A DNA stretch of 64,000 nt from Microbulbifer elongatus. GTDB lineage: Bacteria; Pseudomonadota; Gammaproteobacteria; Pseudomonadales; Cellvibrionaceae. Both the position numbers and the translations under genes were made by a program. Position 1 is the stretch's first letter; every line of letters starts with the position of its first letter. Below, in pieces: positions 43,699-53,566 of the stretch. The stretch is from the NCBI RefSeq assembly GCF_021165935.1, contig NZ_CP088953.1:3946501-4010500 (forward strand), written 5' to 3'. Below the pieces are notes generated by a model that saw only the letters and a program-made list of their open reading frames with translations, was not told the origin of the DNA and did no database searches.

Positions 43699-46600
43699 AT
43701 GTCATTCAACCTCTCCGAGTGGGCACTGAAAAATAAACCGCTGGTGCTCTATGCCATGCTCGTGCTCGGCCTGATCGGGGCCATTTCCTACACGCAACTG
43801 GGGCAGAGCGAAGACCCGCCCTTTACCTTCAAGGTGATGGTGGTCAATACCCTGTGGCCCGGAGCCAGTGCCGAAGAGGTGTCCCGCCAGATCACCGAGC
43901 GTATCGAAAAGAAACTGATGGAGACCGGGGATTATCAGCGCATCACCTCGTTTTCCCGCCCCGGTCAGTCCCAGGTGATGTTTATGGCCCGGGATGATAT
44001 GCGCTCATCGGAGATCCCTGACCTCTGGTACCAGGTGCGCAAAAAAGTGGGGGACATCCGTCACACATTGCCCGCGGATATACAGGGGCCGTTTTTCAAT
44101 GACGAATTCGGCACCACCTTCGGCAATATCTATGCCCTGACCGGTCAGGGCTTTGATTACGCGCTGATGAAAGACTATGCCGACCGACTGCAGCTGGCGC
44201 TGCAGCGGGTGGACGACGTGGGCAAGGTGGAACTGCTCGGCCTGCAGGATGAAAAAATCTGGGTGGAAATTTCCAATGCCAAGCTGGCATCACTGGGCAT
44301 TCCACTTTCTGCTGTACAGTCGGTTCTGCAGGCGCAAAATCAGATGGCGGATGCCGGCATCGTGGAAGCGGTCAGCGACCGGGTGCGTATCCGCATCAGC
44401 GGTCAGTTCCGCAGTGTCGAGGAAATTCGCCAGTTTCCCATTCACGCCAATGGACACACATTGACCCTCGGCGATATCGCCAACGTATATCGGGGCTTCA
44501 GTGATCCCCCGCAACCGCGCATGCGCTTTATGGGTGAGGATGCCATTGGCATCGCGGTGTCCATGAAGGACGGCGGCGATATCCTGCAATTGGGTGAGCG
44601 ACTGGATGCCGCGGTGGAAACACTTCAGCAGGACCTGCCCATCGGCCTGACCCTGAGCAAGGTGTCTGACCAGCCGGCTGCGGTAAAAAGCGGTGTGGGC
44701 GAGTTTGTAAAGGTACTGATTGAAGCGCTGGTGATCGTGATGCTGGTGAGCTTCTTCTCACTGGGCTTCCGCACCGGGCTGGTGGTGGCCCTGTCTATCC
44801 CGCTGGTGCTGGCGATGACCTTTGCACTGATGCACTACTTTGATATCGGCCTGCACAAAATTTCGTTGGGCGCCCTGGTCCTCGCCCTGGGATTGATGGT
44901 GGACGACGCGATCATCGCCGTGGAAATGATGGCCATCAAAATGGAACAGGGATTGAGCCGACTGAAAGCCGCGGGCTTTGCCTGGACCAGTACCGCCTTT
45001 CCCATGCTCACCGGTACCCTGATCACCGCCGCCGGATTCCTGCCAATCGCTACCGCGCAATCCGGTACCGGTGAATACACCCGGTCGATTTTCCAGGTCG
45101 TGACGCTCTCCCTGCTCGCCTCCTGGGTGGCGGCGGTGGTGTTCGTGCCCTACCTGGGTAACCGCCTGCTGCCGGCGTATGGCGGGCATACCCCTTCCGA
45201 CCATTCGGGCAGCAAAAGCGCCGATCATCAGGACCCCTACCAAAAACCGTTTTACCAGCGCTTCCGTCGAGTTCTGAATGTGTGCCTGCGCTACCGCAAG
45301 ACCGTGCTGCTGCTGACCGTCATCATTTTTGTGGGGGCGATTTTTCTGTTCCGGTTTGTGCCGCAGCAGTTCTTTCCCTCCTCGGCCCGCCTGGAATTGA
45401 TGGTGGACCTGAAACTGAATGAAGGCGCCTCCCTGAGTGCCACCGAAGAACAGGCATTGCGCCTGGAGGAACTGCTGTCGCAGAACCCGCTGGTGGAAAA
45501 CTATGTGGCCTACGTGGGCACGGGCTCACCGCGGTTTTACCTGCCACTCGACCAGCAGCTGCCCGCGGCCAGCTTTGCCCAGTTTGTGGTGCTGACCCGC
45601 AGCGTGGAAGAACGGGAGCAGGTACGCCAGTGGCTGATCTCCACACTCAATGAGCAGTTCCCATCGGTGCGCACCCGGGTATCGCGGCTGGAGAACGGGC
45701 CACCGGTGGGTTACCCGGTGCAGTTCCGGGTTTCCGGAGAGCATATCAGTGAGGCGCGCCGGATCGCGCGGGAAGTCGCCGCAGTAGTGCGCAGCAATGA
45801 CGACGTGGCCAATGTCCATCTGGACTGGGAAGAGCCCAGCAAAGTGGTAAAACTCGATGTGGACCAGGCGCGCGCACGGGAAATGGGGGTCAGTACCGCT
45901 TCCCTGTCCCGGGCATTGCAAGGCTCACTGTCCGGTACCGCAGTGGGGCAATACCGCGAGGATAACGAGCTGATTACGGTCGCGGTGCGCGGCCAGGAAC
46001 GGGAACGACAGGCGCTGGAACAGCTGGGGAACCTGGCGGTGCAAACCGACAGCGGCCAATCCCTGCCTCTGAACCAGGTTGCCACGCTCGATTACGGCTT
46101 TGAGGAAGGGGTGATCTGGCACCGGGACCGCCTGCCCACGGTCACCGTGCGTGCGGACATTTACGGAACCCAGCAACCGGCAACCGTGGTCGCCAATCTC
46201 TGGCCAAAGTTGCAGTCGGTACGCGAGGCACTACCGCCGGGCTACCTGCTGGAAATCGGCGGCAGCGTGGAAGAGTCCGCGCGCGGACAGGACTCGGTCA
46301 ACGCCGGTATGCCACTGTTTATCTTTGTGGTGTTTACTCTGTTGATGCTGCAGCTGCGCAGCTTCTCACTGGCCACCATGGTGTTCCTCACCGCGCCTCT
46401 GGGGATTATCGGAGTCACCCTGTTCCTGCTGCTGTTCAATCAGCCCTTTGGCTTTGTGGCGATGCTTGGCACTATTGCCCTGGCCGGCATGATCATGCGC
46501 AACTCGGTTATTCTGGTGGATCAGATTGAGCAGGACAAACGCCAGGGCCTCGCGCCCTGGGACGCCATCGTGGAGTCCACAGTACGCCGCTTCCGCCCGA

Positions 46601-46812
46601 TTGTGCTCACCGCGCTGACCGCGGTACTGGCGATGATCCCGCTGTCCCGGAGTGACTTCTTTGGGCCCATGGCGGTGGCAATTATGGGCGGTCTGATTGT
46701 GGCCACCGCGCTGACGCTGCTGTTTCTGCCGGCACTCTATGCGGCCTGGTTCCGGGTTGAGAAATCAGAGGAAAGTGATTCACCAGAAAATCCTTTACCC
46801 GCAATCAGCTAA
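43699..46812 (+). CDS. RND efflux transporter permease
   Basis: A 1037-aa inner-membrane proton-driven pump with 12 helices and two large periplasmic loops. It shows WPGASAEEVSRQITERIEKKL, the TM4 charged motif LVLALGLMVDDAIIAVEMM (two Asp), and FVAMLGTIALAGMIMRNSVILVDQIE near the C-terminus. Compared with AcrB-type drug pumps it resembles the broad-range AcrB/AcrD/AcrF-like group of the TetR-MFP-RND three-gene type. The substrate is unknown. Confidence 0.94.
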   Translation: MSFNLSEWALKNKPLVLYAMLVLGLIGAISYTQLGQSEDPPFTFKVMVVNTLWPGASAEEVSRQITERIEKKLMETGDYQRITSFSRPGQSQVMFMARDDMRSSEIPDLWYQVRKKVGDIRHTLPADIQGPFFNDEFGTTFGNIYALTGQGFDYALMKDYADRLQLALQRVDDVGKVELLGLQDEKIWVEISNAKLASLGIPLSAVQSVLQAQNQMADAGIVEAVSDRVRIRISGQFRSVEEIRQFPIHANGHTLTLGDIANVYRGFSDPPQPRMRFMGEDAIGIAVSMKDGGDILQLGERLDAAVETLQQDLPIGLTLSKVSDQPAAVKSGVGEFVKVLIEALVIVMLVSFFSLGFRTGLVVALSIPLVLAMTFALMHYFDIGLHKISLGALVLALGLMVDDAIIAVEMMAIKMEQGLSRLKAAGFAWTSTAFPMLTGTLITAAGFLPIATAQSGTGEYTRSIFQVVTLSLLASWVAAVVFVPYLGNRLLPAYGGHTPSDHSGSKSADHQDPYQKPFYQRFRRVLNVCLRYRKTVLLLTVIIFVGAIFLFRFVPQQFFPSSARLELMVDLKLNEGASLSATEEQALRLEELLSQNPLVENYVAYVGTGSPRFYLPLDQQLPAASFAQFVVLTRSVEEREQVRQWLISTLNEQFPSVRTRVSRLENGPPVGYPVQFRVSGEHISEARRIAREVAAVVRSNDDVANVHLDWEEPSKVVKLDVDQARAREMGVSTASLSRALQGSLSGTAVGQYREDNELITVAVRGQERERQALEQLGNLAVQTDSGQSLPLNQVATLDYGFEEGVIWHRDRLPTVTVRADIYGTQQPATVVANLWPKLQSVREALPPGYLLEIGGSVEESARGQDSVNAGMPLFIFVVFTLLMLQLRSFSLATMVFLTAPLGIIGVTLFLLLFNQPFGFVAMLGTIALAGMIMRNSVILVDQIEQDKRQGLAPWDAIVESTVRRFRPIVLTALTAVLAMIPLSRSDFFGPMAVAIMGGLIVATALTLLFLPALYAAWFRVEKSEESDSPENPLPAIS

Positions 46813-46835
46813 CTCGACCTCACACAACCGAGACG

Positions 46836-46865
46836 AAAAAGGCTTCCGGATCGGAAGCCTTTTTT
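46836..46865. terminator. Bidirectional intrinsic terminator
   Basis: AAAAAGGCTTCCG, short loop, CGGAAGCCTTTTTT. It lies between the convergent RND and glycerophosphodiesterase genes. Confidence 0.88.
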
Positions 46866-46886
46866 GTGGGCTCGGAATATCCGCCT

Positions 46887-47810
46887 TTAATCACTCATCT
46901 CGTGAAACTCCTGTATCTCCTCGATCACCCGCAACAGGCGATCGGGTCTATCGGTCATAATGCCATCCACCCCCAACTCAATCAGGCGGCGCATCTCCGC
47001 TTCGTCATTCACGGTCCACACATCCACGCGCACCCCATGGTTCTGCGCCTGGCGCAGACTGCGGCGATCCACCAGCGTGATGCCATCGTAGGACAGAGGG
47101 ATATGCAACGCCTGATAACGAGGGCTCAACAGGCGAAAGGCGTTCAGTTTGGTGGCCGCGGCAAAATATCTGACCTCATCGGAACCGGCCCCGGTAGCCA
47201 CCTGCGGGCAGTCCTCCCGCAGCGCATTGACAGCGCCCTGATAAAACGAAGAGACGATCACCAGATTACTTTTGTTAAAAGCCTTCAGCTTGCGGCAGAG
47301 TGCGCGCGCCGCTTCCGGGTCCGGGGTTTTCAGCTCGATCACCATTGGATAGCGGGGATAGGTTTTGAATACTTCATCCACCGTAAGAATGCGCTGAGGG
47401 TTTTCCCGGTATGGGTAGGTGGTGCCATCCTGGCTCCAGTTGTAGGCCACATTCAGCTGCCTTAATTCTTCAAGGGATTTATCGCGAATACGCCCCTTGC
47501 CATCGGTGGTTCTGTCGACGGTATCGTCGTGCATCAGCACCAGCTCATCGTCGCTAGTGGCGTGGACATCCATTTCCAGTACATCCACGTTCATTTCCGC
47601 CATCTTTTGTAAAAAGACCGGCGTATTGCCCGGGTAGAGCCCCAGACCGGAATCGTCCGCGTGGGAAATGACCAGCGGCCGGCGAAAGCCTTCGGCCTGG
47701 AAACTGGGAAATTGCAGACCGGTGTGCGCTGCCGGACGGGCGGCGAGGTAGCGCCAGCCAATAAATACCAGTAGACCGATCAGTAGGAGTAACAGTAGGC
47801 GTTTGATCAT
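46887..47810 (-). CDS. Glycerophosphodiester phosphodiesterase, membrane-anchored
   Basis: 307 aa. An N-terminal helix (IKRLLLLLLIGLLVFIGWRYL) looks like a membrane anchor rather than a cleaved signal. The GDPD barrel has RRPLVISHADDSGLGLYPGNT, the metal-site block VLEMDVHATSDDELVLMHDDTVDRTTDGKG and a terminal VWTVNDEAEMRRLIELGVDGIMTDRP. It hydrolyses glycerophosphodiesters to glycerol-3-phosphate plus alcohol. The usual HR-G start of the domain reads SHADD here, as in its neighbour. It follows the paralogue directly with no gap. Confidence 0.9.
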   Translation of the reverse strand: MIKRLLLLLLIGLLVFIGWRYLAARPAAHTGLQFPSFQAEGFRRPLVISHADDSGLGLYPGNTPVFLQKMAEMNVDVLEMDVHATSDDELVLMHDDTVDRTTDGKGRIRDKSLEELRQLNVAYNWSQDGTTYPYRENPQRILTVDEVFKTYPRYPMVIELKTPDPEAARALCRKLKAFNKSNLVIVSSFYQGAVNALREDCPQVATGAGSDEVRYFAAATKLNAFRLLSPRYQALHIPLSYDGITLVDRRSLRQAQNHGVRVDVWTVNDEAEMRRLIELGVDGIMTDRPDRLLRVIEEIQEFHEMSD

Positions 47811-48617
47811 TTAGCGTTCCAGTATCGACATCAGCCGGTCGGGCCGGTCGGAAACAATTCCGTCCAGTCCCCGGGCAATATATTTTTTCATGGCTGCAGG
47901 TTTATTGACGGTCCACACGGACAGATGCAGGCCTGTACGACGCGCCGCCGCGATAAAGCGCCGGGTGAATACGGGGATGCCGTAGTAACGCATCGGCAAC
48001 TGCATGGTCTGATAGGCAGGCTTGAGTAACTGCTCCGCAAATACCAGCTGCGCGAGAAAAAACAAAAGCGCTTCCGGCAGGGTGGCACCGGTGGCGACTT
48101 CGGGGCAGAGCTCGCGAAAGGCACGGATCACCCCGCGATGAAAAGAGGATACAACCACCCTCGACTCACAACCCGCCTGCGCAATGGCCTGGGCCAGAGC
48201 CCGGGCCGCACGCGGATCGTCGTTCTTCAACTCGATAATCATCGGGGTTTCCGGAAACTCGGCAAAAGCTTCCTCAATGGTGATCAGCGGCTGGGGATCT
48301 TCCCGGTAGGGAAAGTGCTCGCCATCCGGCGACCAGTGATAGGCCGCGTTGAGCGCACGCAGTTGCGCAAGGGATTGCTCCCTTGCCAGTCCATGACCGT
48401 CGGTGGTGCGCTCGAGGGTGCCGTCGTGTAGCAACACCAGGCGGCCATCTGCAGTCAGGTTCAGGTCAATTTCCAGCGCGTCCACCCCCAGCGCCACCAT
48501 TTTGCGCAGGTACAATCGTGTATTGCCCGGGTACAGACCTCCACCCCGCTCGTCCCCATGGGCGATAACCAGGGGGCGCGCACGGTGCGGATTCAACCAG
48601 AATTCAGAACGACTCAA
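47811..48617 (-). CDS. Glycerophosphodiester phosphodiesterase, soluble paralogue
   Basis: 268 aa, the same GDPD fold without the N-terminal helix: RPLVIAHGDERGGGLYPGNTRLYL, ALEIDLNLTADGRLVLLHDGTLERTTDGHG, VWTVNKPAAMKKYIARGLDGIVSDRP. It is a tandem duplicate of the next gene; cytoplasmic versus membrane-bound location would distinguish their substrates. Confidence 0.9.
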   Translation of the reverse strand: MSRSEFWLNPHRARPLVIAHGDERGGGLYPGNTRLYLRKMVALGVDALEIDLNLTADGRLVLLHDGTLERTTDGHGLAREQSLAQLRALNAAYHWSPDGEHFPYREDPQPLITIEEAFAEFPETPMIIELKNDDPRAARALAQAIAQAGCESRVVVSSFHRGVIRAFRELCPEVATGATLPEALLFFLAQLVFAEQLLKPAYQTMQLPMRYYGIPVFTRRFIAAARRTGLHLSVWTVNKPAAMKKYIARGLDGIVSDRPDRLMSILER

Positions 48618-48643
48618 TGAGAGATTCTCTTCGCGGGAGCCAG

Positions 48644-50056
48644 TTACTGATTCACGGGCTCACCGCCGGCAAGCGTTTTCTCTTCTGCCGCGGCCTGCTG
48701 TCGCCAGAGTAGAAAGCGTGCCTCGAGCCATAGTGGCAGGAAAATAATAATGTCGTAGAGTCGCACGGCAATCCCACCGGCACGGAGAATGCCGGTTCCG
48801 GCAACCCGCAGCACTACGGATAGAAGACGAAGAAAAAAAGCCGTCAACATGCCCAACACCGTACGGGTGGAGGCGACAAACCGCTCCAGGGGCACCGCCA
48901 CAAACGTCATTACCAGCGGCAATAGAAACCCCAACCCCATTTGTACGGCCAGTATGATCCGGAATTGCAGCCCCTCCGAGGTCAGCACACCGGCGCCCAT
49001 CCCGTCGGGACCGGGCAGCGCGATCAGTTCCCGTGTGAAAGCAAGCGCCCCATTCAATAGTGCAAACAATATCAGGAGTGAGATTGCCATCCACATGATA
49101 CGGCTGCGAAGCCGATCGCTAATGGCGCCCATTGCGGGAAAGAAGCGAGTCATGCGCAGAGATTCCATGACAAAAATCCCCACAGTCAATTCCACCAGGA
49201 TCATGACCAGCGCCGCAATATCCGCAAAATGAAAACCACCGAACTGACGGGTGTCTGCCCACAACACAGACATCGGCCCCGCAACCAGATGAAAACTGAT
49301 GAACGCGCCGCCTGCGGCAACAACCAGTAATAGCGAGGAGATAAAAAACTGGCTCAGCGAGGAGGCGGAAAGCGCACCCAGAGCCCGGTCAGAGCCCTGC
49401 ACGATTTCCTCATGGCGCTGCATATGGTGGTCGATCTGCCGTGCACGCTGCTGCACAGAGATCACCGTCTGATTCACTTTACCCAGGCTTTTCAGAATCG
49501 AGCGCCAGGCGGGCATCATGCGCTTGAGTAACTGGTGGCGCTCCCGCACCGCTTCCCGATAGGCCTCCAGGGCTTTGCCCTCGGCCTTACGCATTGAGCC
49601 ATAGATGGTTTCCAGTACATCGGCCACCACGGAATCCTGTGGGGCCGGAATTTCCGCCACCGCCTTGATGGCTCTCGCCCAGTTGGTGGGTTCCGGTGGC
49701 ACCTCGGCGCTACGCACGTAGTCTTCATCGATGGCGGTGAGCTGCTCGCACAGACGGCGGTGCAACTCGGGATATTGCGCAAGCTCTTTTTTCATCGCGC
49801 TTTCGATGCGATCAAAGTCCCGCTCGATATGGCGCTCGCAGGCCTCGCGACCGGCGGCCAGAAGGACTTCCCGGTTGCGCAGCTGCAGGCGCACACCGGC
49901 GGCAGCAACCGCATTGCCAGCAAGGCGTAGCGACTGGTGAAAAAAGCGCGCCAGCGCATAGATACCCTGGTGCATCGGCGTGCGCGCCAGAAACAGCGCG
50001 ACCGCCGCAATCACAAACCACAACCACGGTGGCAAACTGTGGAATAACTCGGCCAT
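48644..50056 (-). CDS. Uncharacterised membrane protein with a central helical region
   Basis: A 470-aa protein I do not recognise. A short N-terminal helix (about 8-25) is followed by about 200 residues rich in Glu/Arg/Gln with coiled-coil character. Then come several membrane helices (about 235-260, 275-300, 320-345, 365-390, 400-445) and a charged tail. No catalytic motif is visible. It sits upstream of the two GDPD genes on the same strand (26-bp gap) and may be cotranscribed with them. Confidence 0.7.
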   Translation of the reverse strand: MAELFHSLPPWLWFVIAAVALFLARTPMHQGIYALARFFHQSLRLAGNAVAAAGVRLQLRNREVLLAAGREACERHIERDFDRIESAMKKELAQYPELHRRLCEQLTAIDEDYVRSAEVPPEPTNWARAIKAVAEIPAPQDSVVADVLETIYGSMRKAEGKALEAYREAVRERHQLLKRMMPAWRSILKSLGKVNQTVISVQQRARQIDHHMQRHEEIVQGSDRALGALSASSLSQFFISSLLLVVAAGGAFISFHLVAGPMSVLWADTRQFGGFHFADIAALVMILVELTVGIFVMESLRMTRFFPAMGAISDRLRSRIMWMAISLLILFALLNGALAFTRELIALPGPDGMGAGVLTSEGLQFRIILAVQMGLGFLLPLVMTFVAVPLERFVASTRTVLGMLTAFFLRLLSVVLRVAGTGILRAGGIAVRLYDIIIFLPLWLEARFLLWRQQAAAEEKTLAGGEPVNQ

Positions 50057-50289
50057 GGTACAACGTCCTCCCTGCTGACGTGCAGCAACGTTCTAGTGGG
50101 CAATCCCTGGATACGTCCTGTCAGGGCTTCACACAGATGCTACCAACTGTGCGCCAGGGAATCCCCTGGACAATTCCACAAATGCTGTGAATTGGGTGCA
50201 GGGTACGATGAAATAGAGGGCATATTGTCAGGAAAGGTCCCCAAGGAAAGATTTTCGCGCCATTCTATGCAACGCCGATGATGGGGCAC

Positions 50290-51414
50290 TCAATCGAGAC
50301 TCTTGTTAAATCGCAGTATCGCCAGTGTCATCATCACGCCGATGAAGACCACAAGGGCGAGCAGATCCGGCCACAGCTCGAGGAGGCCGGCACCGCGCAA
50401 CATGATCCCCCGAATCAGGCGCAAGAAATGGGTCAGCGGCAGTATCTCCGCCAGCCACTGGGCGGCTTTGGGCATTCCATCAAACGGAAACATAAATCCG
50501 GATAGCAGGATCGACGGCAGAAACACGAAAAAGGTCATCTGCATGGCCTGAAACTGGGACAGCGCGCGGGTGGAGATCAACAGCCCCATGGCGAGATTGG
50601 CAAGAATCAGCAGCAGCGCAGCCAGATAGACATCCACAAGGCTGCCGCGCACCGGCACGCTGAACAACAGCAACCCCAGGATCAGGATCAGGCTGGTCTG
50701 GATAAGGCCAATCAGCCCATAGGGAAGCACCTTGCCGATCATCAGTTCCGCGCTGCTCACCGGGGTGGCAATCAACAATTCCATATTGCCCCTTTCCCGC
50801 TCCCGCACGATCGCCACTGCGGTAAACATCACCATGGTCATGGTAAGAATGATACCGATAAGCCCGGGCACAATATTGATCGCTGAAACCCGCTGCGGAT
50901 TGTAAAAAGCCACAACGCTGATGGGGCTTTGTGGAAAAGGAACCGAGGACTGGCGATTGGGTAGCAGCGTATTGTTTTCCGGTGGCGGTTCGCCAATGGG
51001 TATCTGCGCCAACTGCGCGGCGGCGCTCTGCACTACCGTATCACTGCCATCCACCAGAATCTGCACCGCCTCCTGACCCACCGCCAGGCGACGCTCATAA
51101 TCAAACGGAATCACCACCCCCACGCTGATCACTCCGCGCCGCAACATATCCATCAACTGCTCGGGAGTCTGCGCCTGGGCGACGGGCTGGATCACCTCCG
51201 TCGCGAGCAGATCCATCACAAACTGCCGGGAAGCGCTGGTATTGGACTGATCGGCAATTGCCGCAGGCAGATGCCGCAGGTTGAGATTGATGGCGTAACC
51301 AAACAGCGCGAGCTGCATTACCGGAATACCCACGATCATGGCCAGCGTCATCCGGTCCCGCCGCATCTGGCGGAATTCTTTGAGCAGAACGGCATAGAGG
51401 CGCCGCAGATTCAA
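50290..51414 (-). CDS. ABC-2 type transporter permease (YbhR/YbhS-like)
   Basis: A 374-aa permease with an N-terminal helix, a large periplasmic domain (about 45-170) and five C-terminal helices. It shows RERERGNMELLIATPVSSAELMIGKVLPYGLIG and FLPSILLSGFMFPFDGMPKAAQWLAEILPLTHFLRLIRGIMLRGAG. Its start overlaps the ATPase stop by 4 bp (ATGA). It is the last gene of the operon; a homodimer is implied because only one permease is present. Confidence 0.93.
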   Translation of the reverse strand: MNLRRLYAVLLKEFRQMRRDRMTLAMIVGIPVMQLALFGYAINLNLRHLPAAIADQSNTSASRQFVMDLLATEVIQPVAQAQTPEQLMDMLRRGVISVGVVIPFDYERRLAVGQEAVQILVDGSDTVVQSAAAQLAQIPIGEPPPENNTLLPNRQSSVPFPQSPISVVAFYNPQRVSAINIVPGLIGIILTMTMVMFTAVAIVRERERGNMELLIATPVSSAELMIGKVLPYGLIGLIQTSLILILGLLLFSVPVRGSLVDVYLAALLLILANLAMGLLISTRALSQFQAMQMTFFVFLPSILLSGFMFPFDGMPKAAQWLAEILPLTHFLRLIRGIMLRGAGLLELWPDLLALVVFIGVMMTLAILRFNKSLD

Positions 51415-52388
51415 TGGCGCACCTCCTCATCCGACGCTGTGGTGCGTTCGCTGGACTGACGGTGTGTGACCGATACAAATACATCCTCAAGGTTGGCGCC
51501 GACAGACGTGACACGGGCATCGGCCTCGCGCTCCTGCAGCACCGTCTGCAATTCCTGTAGGATCTTTTCCCCGCTCTGCTCACCACTGGTCAGGATGCGC
51601 AGACTATTACCTATCTGCGCCGCACTGATGACACCCGGTAACTGCAACACCCGCTTCCGCGCGGCACGCTGATTGTGTGTATTCACCAGCAGCGTTCGCC
51701 CCGCCAGCGCGTTTGTAAGTTCGTCGGGCGTACCGTCGGCAACCAGTCGGCCGCGATCGAGAATGGCCAGCCGGTGGCAGCGTTCGGCCTCGTCCATATA
51801 GTGCGTGGAAACCAGGATGGTGGTGCCGTTATCGGTAAGCTCGAATAACTTCTCCCAGAAGTCCCGCCGCGACTCCGGGTCCACCGCGCTGGTCGGTTCG
51901 TCCAGAAACAACAGCTCCGGTTTATGGATGACCGCGCCCGCCAGTGCCAGACGCTGCTTTTGGCCACCGCTCATGGTTCCTGCCACTTGCCCGGCTCGAC
52001 CCACGAAATGATATTCCTCCAGCAGCTCGTCAATACGGGGGCGCGCCCGCCGTGACGGCATATTCTGGACCGCCGCGAGAAACTCCAGATTTTCCCGTAC
52101 CGTCAGGTCCTCAAACAGCGAGAATTGCTGGGTCATATAGCCAATGCGCTGACGGAGAACCTCGGCCTGTGCCGGGATCTTTAAACCGAGCACTTCAATT
52201 TCGCCGGCAGAAGGCGTCAATAATCCGCACAACATACGGATACTGGTGGACTTGCCGGAGCCATTGGGTCCGAGAAACCCGTAAATCTGTTTGCATGGCA
52301 CGGCAATATCAATCTGGTCTACCGCCACCAGGCTGCCAAATCGTTTGCTGAGACCGCTGGCGCGGATGGCGACTTCACTTTCCGCCAT
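51411..52388 (-). CDS. ABC transporter ATP-binding protein (YbhF-like, single domain)
   Basis: 325 aa: Walker A FLGPNGSGKST, Q-loop YMTQQFSLF, signature TMSGGQKQRLALA, Walker B LLFLDEPTSAVD, H-loop STHYMDEAERC. It has one nucleotide-binding domain, whereas E. coli YbhF has two. The start is placed at 52388 (MAESEVAIRASGL); the 76 codons before it lie inside the adaptor gene. It overlaps the adaptor stop by 14 bp. Confidence 0.93.
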   Translation of the reverse strand: MAESEVAIRASGLSKRFGSLVAVDQIDIAVPCKQIYGFLGPNGSGKSTSIRMLCGLLTPSAGEIEVLGLKIPAQAEVLRQRIGYMTQQFSLFEDLTVRENLEFLAAVQNMPSRRARPRIDELLEEYHFVGRAGQVAGTMSGGQKQRLALAGAVIHKPELLFLDEPTSAVDPESRRDFWEKLFELTDNGTTILVSTHYMDEAERCHRLAILDRGRLVADGTPDELTNALAGRTLLVNTHNQRAARKRVLQLPGVISAAQIGNSLRILTSGEQSGEKILQELQTVLQEREADARVTSVGANLEDVFVSVTHRQSSERTTASDEEVRH

Positions 52389-53559
52389 CGCGAGGCTCCG
52401 GGTATCGGGACCTGGCGGGCGCAGCATCCTTGTGCGGAAGCGCTCCATCCGGATCGGGCAGGTTTTCCCGAGGCGCGTCAGGAGGAGAGGGAGCGCCGGA
52501 AATGTGCGGTTCCGCCAGTGTGTCCCCTTGCGGATACGCTTCGCCGCCGACGGTTTCCGGCAGGAATTCCACGCGCAGCGGCAGGCCTGCCGGTAACTCT
52601 GCAGCACGGGGCTCATTGCGCAGCTGCACTTCGGCGATATGGCTGAGACGCGTCACATCGTCCCCGGTCAGCGCATAGTAGGGCGTGAAAGAAGGTTCGT
52701 TGCGCACCATGCGCACGCGGCCATCAAACAGAGCCCGGCGATCAGCTTCAGCCTGCTGTGGCTCGCCCGATACAACGCTGCTATCCAGGATAATCCGCGC
52801 GCGCCCGCCAACGATGACCTGCCGCCGCAGGGATTGGGGCACATAAACCCGGGCGTAGGGTGTGATACCGGCCAACAGAACCACCAGTGCGCTGCCGACC
52901 GGGGCCTGGTCACCGAGCTTGAAAGGGATGCTGTCGACGACACCCGCGCGCGGTGCGCGCAGTCGCAGCTTTTCCAGTAGAACCCGCTGGGCCTGTGCCT
53001 GAGCACGCGCCGCTGCCAGGGATGCCTCGCCCTGATCAACGTCTTCAACCCGCGTGCCACGCTCCAGTTCCAGCAATTGCTCCCGCGCTGCCCGTACCTG
53101 CGCTCGGGCACTTTCCGCGGCCGCGCGGGCGCCGTCAATATCGGAGCGGGAGGCATAATTTTTTTTGCCGAGGGCGACCAGGCGCTGGTAGTCCGCCTCC
53201 CGGTCTGTCAGGGTCGCGCGGGCGGATGCGAGACTGGCTCTGGCGCGCTCTATTTCCTCAACCCGCGGGCCGACACGCAATTCGATCAGCGCGGCCTGCG
53301 CCTGTGCCACAGCGGCTTCGGCATTGCGCAGCTGCGCGAGCGCTTCAGCGTCATCCAGATCGAGAAGGCGCTGTCCCGGCTCAACCCGCTCCCCTTCGCG
53401 CACATAGATCCGTACCACTTTTTCTGCAGCAGGCGCCGGCAGTGCGATCCGATCCCATTCCAGCGTACCCAGGGCCACCTCTTCCTGCTCGCCACAGGCC
53501 GCGAGCAGTAGCAGGAGCGAGACAACCGCACAACGCAGGTTTACGCAGCGTATCGACAT
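52375..53559 (-). CDS. HlyD-family periplasmic adaptor lipoprotein (YbhG-like)
   Basis: 394 aa. The lipoprotein signal ends in LLLLLAACG. It has a lipoyl half VVRIYVREGERVEPGQRLLDLDD, a long helical hairpin with repeated RAR/RAS segments (about 75-195) and a barrel with LRAPRAGVVDSIPFKLGDQAPVGSALVVL. It links the ABC exporter to the outer membrane. The start at 53559 follows the lipoprotein signal; the 33-codon longer frame overlaps the porin gene. A Pro-rich tail extends beyond the usual length. Confidence 0.9.
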   Translation of the reverse strand: MSIRCVNLRCAVVSLLLLLAACGEQEEVALGTLEWDRIALPAPAAEKVVRIYVREGERVEPGQRLLDLDDAEALAQLRNAEAAVAQAQAALIELRVGPRVEEIERARASLASARATLTDREADYQRLVALGKKNYASRSDIDGARAAAESARAQVRAAREQLLELERGTRVEDVDQGEASLAAARAQAQAQRVLLEKLRLRAPRAGVVDSIPFKLGDQAPVGSALVVLLAGITPYARVYVPQSLRRQVIVGGRARIILDSSVVSGEPQQAEADRRALFDGRVRMVRNEPSFTPYYALTGDDVTRLSHIAEVQLRNEPRAAELPAGLPLRVEFLPETVGGEAYPQGDTLAEPHISGAPSPPDAPRENLPDPDGALPHKDAAPARSRYPEPRDGGK

Positions 53560-53566
53560 CGCCGCA

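Noticed and set aside
50057..50289. Gap between the unknown membrane protein and the ABC permease
   Set aside because: Looked for a terminator or small gene; found only weak partial palindromes and no T-run.
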